NCBI GenBank assembly: GCA_947464365.1
Contig: CANHWS010000001.1
Coordinates: forward strand, 1-48,760
Length of the DNA: 48,760 bases
Direction: 5' to 3'
Source: Cytophagaceae bacterium
GTDB lineage: Bacteria > Bacteroidota > Bacteroidia > Cytophagales > Flexibacteraceae
A program made the position numbers and the translations under genes. The notes below the pieces were generated by a model, which ran no database searches, was not told where the DNA came from, and saw nothing but the letters and a program-made list of their open reading frames with translations. This document shows positions 42,972-48,760 of this stretch, one piece after another; the stretch's first letter is position 1; every line of letters starts with the position of its first letter.

Positions 42972-44954
42972 TTACCGCATAATACCAAGCAAACAACCCC
43001 AGAAATAGTTGGTTTCGGCCTTGACGAGGCCATCGTCACAGGTGCCGGTGATGTTGCTGTAGTTTTCGCCGATGTAGCCCTTGCGCTGGAATTCGTTAAG
43101 GAATAACTGGAAACTAGCCTCCCCTAGCCATTTGGCATCTGCAGTGAGGTTAGGATAGTTCCGGAGGCCTGTCCAGACCAGGTAGTTCATCGGTGGCCAA
43201 GTGGCTCCACGCCAATATTGCTGCCCAAAATAGCTTGGGTGCTGTTTGTCAACTGATGGCAATGGATAGGGGCCACCAAAGTGCAGGGGATTGCGCATCC
43301 AGCCGCGGGTCATCCTGAGGGCTTGGGCAGGAGATGGTACACCAGCCAAAATGGGCAAGAAGTTAAACGGTGTGATGACCGAGGACAAGGTATCAGTAAC
43401 GGTGTAGCCCGTCACGTGGCGATTTTTGTAGATACCAGCCTTGTCATCCCAAAGCTTTGCTAGGTGCGTTTTGATATAGGTATTGCGGGCCTGCAGGGAA
43501 TCGACATCGGCTGATAGTCCTAGGAGCTTAGCGTAGGTGGCAAGCAGGGCGCAGTCGTTGGCATAGAGGCTATTAAGCCCTACATCATGCAACATCAACA
43601 GGCCAGATTTAGCATCAAAGGGAACATCATCGTAGGCAGGTGAGTCATCGGCACCAGACTCAAGGGCAGCTGCTAGGCGATTATTCCAGGCAGCATCTGC
43701 AAAGCGGTTAGGGACTTTTCCTTGGCGACTTCCCCAGCTCAGGAGTGCTCCGTTTTTGCGGTTGGCCCACCACCAGTTGTTCCAAGTGATTAGTTTTTTG
43801 ATCTCTGGGGCTAAACGCTTTTTTATCAACTCGTTGTCGAGATTCATAGCCTTGAGTGCCAAGGTGCCTACTGGTGGCTGTGACCTATCCCAAGCAGCGC
43901 GGCCATTACCTTGGCTGTTATTAGGCACAAAACCGTCTGGGGTAACTTCGTCAAGTGTGCTGACAAAATTCTGGATGGCTGCCTCTTGGCTAAACTTGCT
44001 CCAGAGGATCGACCCGAAAAAGTTATCCCAACAGAACACAACATAGCCACCACGCTCGACACTCCAGATACGGTTAACAACAGTCAGAAGCCGCTTTTTA
44101 GTGGGGTCATAGATGGTGTTCCAAGCCAAGGTTGATAAGCTTGCCCGAGCGACAGTTGCCGAGTCTTGGTCTATCGGACCTAGATCTTTGCGGTACATGT
44201 CTTCCCGTGTATTCATGCCATCAGCTAGGGCGGCGACTTGCCTCTTGACCGAGCTATCTGCCTGAAAGCGAACCAGGCCTACCCTTTTGTAGTCAACAAT
44301 GGCAGCTTGAATAACCCTTGACTCACCTTGTTTGATCAAGACCTCAGTGGCGTCGCCTCCATTCGGATGGTTGTGGGCAAGGCGGCTACCGACGATGGGA
44401 TTAAGCACCAGTAGATTAGAATCTCTTTGGTTGGAGGTAAGGTAAGGTCCTGACCAGAAATTACGGGTTGTAACTGTGATATAAACCGGCATCGCAGGCT
44501 GCTGAAGGCAGGTCACCACAGCGGCCCATTGCCGGAATCGTGCGTACGTCTCTAGCTTGAAGGTGGCCCCTTGCCAAGATATGGTGCAGGAGGTGTAGGC
44601 CCCATCTAGATTGGACCCGAATGGAATGTTATGCGCCCCGATGGTAACAACCTCAGCATCCTTCGTTTTGCGACCGATTAAGGCCTCCGTCAGGAATAGC
44701 TCACCATTCTTGGCCGTTTTGTGCAACCCCAGGACGATACCCTTGGCCTTTTGCTGCGCATCAATATGGACATGGGTCAATACACTCCGGACGTCATGGG
44801 TACCCCAGCCTAACTCCTGAGAAACATTGGCGCTTGGCCTTAACTTGTTGATTTGGGCTTCGCAGAGGTATGGGATCTGCGCTACCGTCATCAAAAGCAG
44901 AACAAGCACGGCCTTAAGCCTATGTTGTCCCAGTTGATAAAAAATGGTCGGCAA
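42972..44954 (-). CDS. GH63-like (alpha/alpha)6 glycosidase
   Basis: The product has 660 residues. A TTG at 44954 is used because only it yields a plausible signal peptide (…LKAVLVLLLMTVAQIPYLCEAQ); no suitable ATG exists. An N-terminal beta domain (~40-290) precedes an (alpha/alpha)6 barrel with features of GH63/YgjK and trehalase-like enzymes: FCWDNFFGSILW, ESGADDSPAYDD (432-443, with the candidate acid Asp), YFGQQYWRGATWPPMNYLVW and GYIGENYSNITG with the candidate base E630. These enzymes hydrolyse alpha-glucosidic or related linkages. It starts 32 bp after the CpsB-type gene on the same strand, so the two are probably one operon. Substrate unknown. Confidence 0.82.
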   Translation of the reverse strand: MPTIFYQLGQHRLKAVLVLLLMTVAQIPYLCEAQINKLRPSANVSQELGWGTHDVRSVLTHVHIDAQQKAKGIVLGLHKTAKNGELFLTEALIGRKTKDAEVVTIGAHNIPFGSNLDGAYTSCTISWQGATFKLETYARFRQWAAVVTCLQQPAMPVYITVTTRNFWSGPYLTSNQRDSNLLVLNPIVGSRLAHNHPNGGDATEVLIKQGESRVIQAAIVDYKRVGLVRFQADSSVKRQVAALADGMNTREDMYRKDLGPIDQDSATVARASLSTLAWNTIYDPTKKRLLTVVNRIWSVERGGYVVFCWDNFFGSILWSKFSQEAAIQNFVSTLDEVTPDGFVPNNSQGNGRAAWDRSQPPVGTLALKAMNLDNELIKKRLAPEIKKLITWNNWWWANRKNGALLSWGSRQGKVPNRFADAAWNNRLAAALESGADDSPAYDDVPFDAKSGLLMLHDVGLNSLYANDCALLATYAKLLGLSADVDSLQARNTYIKTHLAKLWDDKAGIYKNRHVTGYTVTDTLSSVITPFNFLPILAGVPSPAQALRMTRGWMRNPLHFGGPYPLPSVDKQHPSYFGQQYWRGATWPPMNYLVWTGLRNYPNLTADAKWLGEASFQLFLNEFQRKGYIGENYSNITGTCDDGLVKAETNYFWGCLLGIMR

Positions 44955-44986
44955 AGGAAGGTCAAGATTGCTGGTTTCAGAGGACT

Positions 44987-45721
44987 TTACAGGGTATTAT
45001 TCTGGATATCGAGCTCTAGGGCTTTGGCGAAGTACTTGGACTCCCTAGCCTTTTTGTAAAGCTCGGCATGTTTGGGCTTGTGACAATCAGACCCAATAAA
45101 GCTGACCATTCCCTCGTCAATGAGGCGCTCGGCTAGTTTGCGTGGGGCATTGTCATAATAGCCTATCAAGGACATGGCATTGATCTGGAACAGGATGCCG
45201 GAGTTGTAAATCTTTTTGACCGAATCCCAGTTACTCTGCAAGTAGGTATACCGCTCTGGGTGTGCATAGATGGGTCGGTAGCCCAAGTTCTGGAGGGTCT
45301 TGACGACTTCTACCAGCATAATGGGGCGGGTCATGAAGGCGGTCTCTATCAGGACGTGTTTGCGGGTACCAAGGGTCAGTATCTCCTGACCTTCATTGAC
45401 AAGGCTCATAAAGCGCTCGTCAAGGAAGTACTCAGCCGCTGCTTCAATATGGATGGTTAGGCCAGCGGCATCTGCCGCACTCCTTACCTCTTCTAGTTTC
45501 CCTCGGATGATCTCAGGTGTATTGTCATAGCCTGTTGTGATATGCGGGGTTGTGATCACTTTGCGGTAGCCCATCTCCTGAAAGGTGCGCAGCATCGTGA
45601 TACTTTCCTCCACATTGGCTGCCCCATCATCTATTCCAGGCAACATGTGAGAGTGTAAGTCAACAACAGGAAAATCAAGGTCGGCGGAAGGTTTCCGCTT
45701 TCCGAACAAAGAACCGAACAT
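44987..45721 (-). CDS. CpsB/YwqE-type PHP tyrosine-protein phosphatase
   Basis: The 244-residue cytoplasmic PHP-fold metal-dependent phosphatase resembles CpsB/Wzb-like and YwqE proteins, which dephosphorylate the bacterial tyrosine kinase controlling capsule or exopolysaccharide export. Motifs: DLHSHMLPGIDDGA (metal site 1, residues 21-34), VITTPHITTGYDN, IEAAAEYFLDERF, YRPIYAHPERY, LFQINAMSLIGYYD and SFIGSDCHKPKH. All metal ligands are visible. No capsule gene or BY-kinase is nearby. Instead the GH63-like glycosidase follows 32 bp downstream. Confidence 0.92.
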   Translation of the reverse strand: MFGSLFGKRKPSADLDFPVVDLHSHMLPGIDDGAANVEESITMLRTFQEMGYRKVITTPHITTGYDNTPEIIRGKLEEVRSAADAAGLTIHIEAAAEYFLDERFMSLVNEGQEILTLGTRKHVLIETAFMTRPIMLVEVVKTLQNLGYRPIYAHPERYTYLQSNWDSVKKIYNSGILFQINAMSLIGYYDNAPRKLAERLIDEGMVSFIGSDCHKPKHAELYKKARESKYFAKALELDIQNNTL

Positions 45722-45848
45722 AAGCTATCAGCCAATGCTGCCTTTGGTGCATGATTGGCTATTGCAAATTAAGCCAAAATCTGCCCATACCATTCAGTTT
45801 TGTTGGTTGGCGACTATTGGTCGAACCTTGATCTTCGCCCCAGAAATA

Positions 45849-45880
45849 AAAATGCCTAGCCCTACTGGTCTAGGCATTTT
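45849..45880 (-). terminator. Terminator after the arginine decarboxylase gene
   Basis: AAAATGCCTAG (45849-45859) pairs perfectly with CTAGGCATTTT (45870-45880) around a 10-nt loop. On the minus strand the 3' arm continues as TTTTTATTT, a good U-run, 45 bp after the stop at 45925. Confidence 0.85.
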
Positions 45881-45924
45881 GTTGGATCTACGGCACTAAT
45901 CCGAAAACGATCAAGTTATAGGGA

Positions 45925-47340
45925 CTATGCCTTAACCTCATCCTCGGCTGCATAGCCCAATATCTTGAGCATAGAAGCACTGTCTTGTTCTTTGGCAAAG
46001 AGCTCAGTCACGATGTTGCCTTGGTCATCTAGGCTGACAAGCACATGCTGTGGCGCAGGAATCAGGCAGTGTTGAATGCCACCATAGCCACCTAGTGACT
46101 CCTGATAGGCCCCCGTATGGAAAAAGCCAATATAGAGTTTCTCGGCATTGACATCCACCTTAGGCAAAAACACAACCGAGCTATGGGCCTCGCTATTGTA
46201 ATAGTCCATACTGTCGCAAGTCAGGCCGCCAAGGTTGACGTGGTGGTAGCGCTTGTTCCAGTGGTTGATGCTTAGCATGATGTACTTCTGGGACAAACCC
46301 CAAGCATCTGGCAGGTTAGTGATGAAGCTACCGTCGATCATGTACCAAAGCTCCTTGTCGTTCTGCTGCTTTTGGTCCAGGATGTTATAGATCACCGCAC
46401 CACTTTCGCCGACGGTATAGCTGCCAAACTCAGTGAAGATATCTGGGCTTGGCACACCTTGCTCTTGGCAGATGTATTGGATGTTTTCGACGACCTGATC
46501 AATCACGTACTGATAGTCAAAGTCGTAGGACATACTAGTCTGGATCGGCAGGCCACCGCCGATGTCAATGCTGGTAAGGTCCGGACAAATCTTCCTGATC
46601 TCACAGTACATCTCGACGAACTTGGTAAGCTCGGACCAGTAATAGGCGGTATCCTTAATGCCTGTGTTGATGAAGAAGTGAAGGGTCGTGAGGCGAAACT
46701 TGGCCCGTCCCTCAATGCGTTTTTTGTAGAAGTCAACGATCTCGTTATACCGGATGCCGAGGCGGCTGGTATAAAACTCGAACGATGGTTCTTCGTCAGC
46801 AGCAACACGCAGACCAACTTGGCAGTTGACCTTGACGTTCTGCTCAAAGAAGTCGATCTCACCCATGTTGTCCAGGATCGGCACACAGTTATGGAAACCG
46901 TCGTTGATCAGGTCCGCGATGTACTGCATGTACAGCTCGCGTTTGTAGCCATTGCAGAGGATGTAGGTGTCCTTGTTGATCAGCCCACGTTTGTAAACCT
47001 CACGGATGATCGGAATATCAAAAGCTGATGAGGTCTCGAGGTGGATGTCGTTTTTGAGCGCTTCCTCCAAGACGAACTTGAAGTGGGAGCTCTTGGTACA
47101 GTAGCAATAAGTATATGAGCCCTCGTAGTTGTACTTCGTGAATGCCTCCCGGAAAAAGCTCTTGGCTTTCTGGATGTGCTGGCTGATCTTGGGCAGATAA
47201 CTGAGCTTGAGCGGGGTCCCATACTGCTCGATAATCGGCATCAGCGGGACGTTATTGAAGTGTAACTCGTTATCAATGACCTTGAATTCCTCCGTCGGGA
47301 AGTCAAAGGTTTGCTCAATGAGGTCAACGTATTCCAGCAT
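45925..47340 (-). CDS. speA: Arginine decarboxylase, short Bacteroidota form
   Basis: A PLP-dependent fold-III decarboxylase expected to make agmatine from arginine, feeding polyamine synthesis. The 471 residues are shorter than the ~630-residue E. coli SpeA; this compact form is common in Bacteroidota. PLP Lys is K83 in YCYCTKSSHFKF; the phosphate-binding GGG is at 261-263 (SIDIGGGLPI); the second-subunit Cys is C375 in GLTCDSMDYYNSE. FTEFGSYTVGESGA and YIGFFHTGAYQESLGGYGG are also typical. Substrate assignment rests on family likeness and could be another basic or carboxylated amine precursor. ATG MLEYVDLIEQTFDFP is the natural start. No agmatinase gene is adjacent. Confidence 0.85.
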   Translation of the reverse strand: MLEYVDLIEQTFDFPTEEFKVIDNELHFNNVPLMPIIEQYGTPLKLSYLPKISQHIQKAKSFFREAFTKYNYEGSYTYCYCTKSSHFKFVLEEALKNDIHLETSSAFDIPIIREVYKRGLINKDTYILCNGYKRELYMQYIADLINDGFHNCVPILDNMGEIDFFEQNVKVNCQVGLRVAADEEPSFEFYTSRLGIRYNEIVDFYKKRIEGRAKFRLTTLHFFINTGIKDTAYYWSELTKFVEMYCEIRKICPDLTSIDIGGGLPIQTSMSYDFDYQYVIDQVVENIQYICQEQGVPSPDIFTEFGSYTVGESGAVIYNILDQKQQNDKELWYMIDGSFITNLPDAWGLSQKYIMLSINHWNKRYHHVNLGGLTCDSMDYYNSEAHSSVVFLPKVDVNAEKLYIGFFHTGAYQESLGGYGGIQHCLIPAPQHVLVSLDDQGNIVTELFAKEQDSASMLKILGYAAEDEVKA

Positions 47341-47544
47341 TGCGTGGCAGGGAGGTGCGGATAAAGTAGTTTTGGAAAATTGCTAAAAGCTTGCAAAAAT
47401 CCGCTAATCTGACGCCAATAGCAACTATCTAGGCCAATAAGATAGGGGTAAGGACCAAAATCATGACCCTACGGCACAAAATGACCGAAAACATAACCAG
47501 ACCTTAACATAAGGCCAGTGATGAGAAATAGGTCTAAACGCAGC

Positions 47545-48760
47545 TTAGTAGGCTCCCTTCAGCTTCCGGATAAACCACTCAAGGATCGCGAGGGCGGCAA
47601 TTACAATGGCAATGACCTTGATATTGACAAGGTCCGAAAGGTCCTCGAAAGATCGGATCTGTCCTTTGGGACCTTGTTTCAGGATTTTGTCTACCAACCC
47701 ATCCACCTGAGATGCGGGGGCAAACGCACCACCAGATTTGGCCGCAACCTCACGCAAGAGTGCAAAGTTGGCGGTTGTGTTACTGGCCTCTAGCTGCAAG
47801 GCCTGCACAGTAAATTGCCCCTTAGTGCTTTCGGCTTTGCCACCAACGGTAGCAGTAGCTTCGTAGGTATAGACACCAGGCTTAAGCACACCAATATTGA
47901 GTTTGTTGTTGCTCTCGGTCGGGGTGACCGTAAAAGACTTCGGTGGCTGTCCCTTGGTGCTGACTTTGACGGTTACGGGTTGGTTATAAATTGGCTCGTA
48001 TAAGTCATTATAGAGCTCGGTCTGGAGGGCAACTTGGTCTTGCTCGTAGATCTCGGTGTTGACAGGGTAGCACCTGAGTTTGCGTTTGTCGTCCTTAGCA
48101 CTAAGGTACAAGGCTGTGCGCTGTATCAATTGGTCAATAGCTGTTTGGTTGCCAAGCTCAACAAAAGACTGTAGGCGCCACTGCCATAATCCCAAGCCTG
48201 CAAAAACTGCCGACTTGCGCCCATTGACACTAGAAACTGCCAAAAGCGGCTTACCGACTGCCACGGAACCTAATGATTGATTCAGGATCACATCAGATTG
48301 TGGCCCAAGGTTATACTGACCAAAAGGGACCTCAATGGGGGGCAGTTTGGGTAATAAGCTTGCTAGATCAGTCGGGACATTGAACCGTGCAAAAGTCGGT
48401 GCAACTGTGCCTGAGACCTTGTCTTGCTGATTGGCCTTGGGTTGGACCACAATAGCTGGCTGCAAGGCATTCAGGGCTGTGAAGTTGGTCTGGCCACCGA
48501 TAAAGTACCACATCGGTACACCTTGACTAGCCCATTGTTGTAGTTGCGTCGCCCCTGTGCCGAGCACATCTGGCAGCTGATGCAGAATCACCAAGTCTGG
48601 TTTGCCTGGCTTGAGCTCATTGACACCCGGCACAGTCCCAAGGCTTGGCATCCAGACCGACACCTCAAGATTGCCCAAAGACTCAAGTGCAGACCGAAGT
48701 GCTTTGACATCTGGGTGCGGGGCCGAGGCTGCTATCACAATGCGCTCCTTGCCGTCAATA
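47545..48760 (-). CDS. C-terminal part of a membrane-anchored protein, N-terminus outside the window
   Basis: The frame stays open to the last base of the window, so the true start lies beyond it; the GTG at 48738 is only an internal codon. About 405 residues are visible. The first part (IVIAASAPHPDVKALRSALE, PDLVILHQLPDVLG, VPMWYFIGGQTNF) resembles a class-I glutamine-amidotransferase-like or VWA-neighbour fold without catalytic Cys. A beta-sandwich region follows (VTVKVSTKGQPPKSF, LKPGVYTYEATATVGG). A single C-terminal membrane helix, VIAIVIAALAILEWFI, ends RKLKGAY. This layout fits large Bacteroidota membrane proteins with a periplasmic domain held by a C-terminal anchor, often in Bat/VWA clusters; the assignment is tentative. 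Confidence 0.65.
   Translation of the reverse strand, partial: IDGKERIVIAASAPHPDVKALRSALESLGNLEVSVWMPSLGTVPGVNELKPGKPDLVILHQLPDVLGTGATQLQQWASQGVPMWYFIGGQTNFTALNALQPAIVVQPKANQQDKVSGTVAPTFARFNVPTDLASLLPKLPPIEVPFGQYNLGPQSDVILNQSLGSVAVGKPLLAVSSVNGRKSAVFAGLGLWQWRLQSFVELGNQTAIDQLIQRTALYLSAKDDKRKLRCYPVNTEIYEQDQVALQTELYNDLYEPIYNQPVTVKVSTKGQPPKSFTVTPTESNNKLNIGVLKPGVYTYEATATVGGKAESTKGQFTVQALQLEASNTTANFALLREVAAKSGGAFAPASQVDGLVDKILKQGPKGQIRSFEDLSDLVNIKVIAIVIAALAILEWFIRKLKGAY

Noticed and set aside
46372..47028. 218-aa plus-strand ORF opposite speA
   Set aside because: It is the antisense shadow of a well-supported gene; codon-phase complementarity explains the open frame.
1..48760. tRNA, rRNA, CRISPR arrays, insertion sequences, phage genes
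   Set aside because: None recognised when scanning by eye for T-loop signatures, regularly spaced repeats and transposase or integrase motifs; a dedicated search could still find a divergent case.

Overview
The window comes from a Bacteroidota genome, most likely a free-living, polysaccharide-degrading lineage of the Cytophagia/Chitinophagia/Saprospiria type. Four observations support this: two SusC/SusD pairs, three proteins ending in type IX secretion (T9SS) type-A sorting domains with WPNP/YPNP/FPNP-like motifs, Bacteroidota-type promoters (TTG-N20-TAnnTTTG), and the gene order panD-panC / glycogen-synthase-like / DUF4270 / glmS. No rRNA, tRNA, CRISPR array or insertion sequence was seen. 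Both ends cut through genes.

Layout. 1-18.2 kb is mostly housekeeping: the tail of a secreted cohesin-like/Ig-repeat T9SS protein, a solitary HicB-like DNA-binding protein, an outer-membrane barrel protein, a CCG-domain Fe-S protein, metG, a small conserved unknown, penicillin-binding protein 1A, panD, panC, a glycogen/starch synthase N-domain protein, a DUF4270 lipoprotein, glmS and an overlapping pair of membrane proteins (HTTM-like). 18.2-19.2 kb holds a lone paaA. 19.3-29.3 kb is a one-direction run of mostly catabolic genes: GH92 alpha-mannosidase-like, M1 metallopeptidase with a T9SS tail, DUF1460 amidase-like, Tat-exported GH29 alpha-L-fucosidase, GH28 pectinase-like and xylA. 29.9-42.7 kb is a polysaccharide-uptake locus in the unusual order SusD-SusC-SusC-SusD, followed by a T9SS-secreted beta-helix protein. 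43-48.8 kb, on the minus strand, holds a GH63-like glycosidase just downstream of a CpsB/YwqE-type phosphatase, a short speA-type arginine decarboxylase and the C-terminal part of a membrane-anchored protein.

How the genes may work together (inference). The SusCD pairs would bind and import oligosaccharides. GH28, GH29, GH92 and perhaps the beta-helix protein would trim a plant-type pectin or glycoprotein glycan carrying fucose, mannose and xylose, and XylA would feed released xylose into the pentose pathway. No SusR-type hybrid sensor, ECF-sigma/anti-sigma pair or xylulokinase lies in the window, so regulation and the next catabolic step must be encoded elsewhere.

Most notable signals: the D-C-C-D arrangement; a strong intrinsic terminator just upstream of panC with no gene in front of it (attenuator candidate); a terminator that ends two bases before the DUF4270 start codon; a 52-nt hairpin in the glmS leader; clusters of palindromes in intergenic DNA; and an orphan paaA with a near-ideal promoter. 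No clearly undescribed multi-gene system could be demonstrated from the sequence alone.
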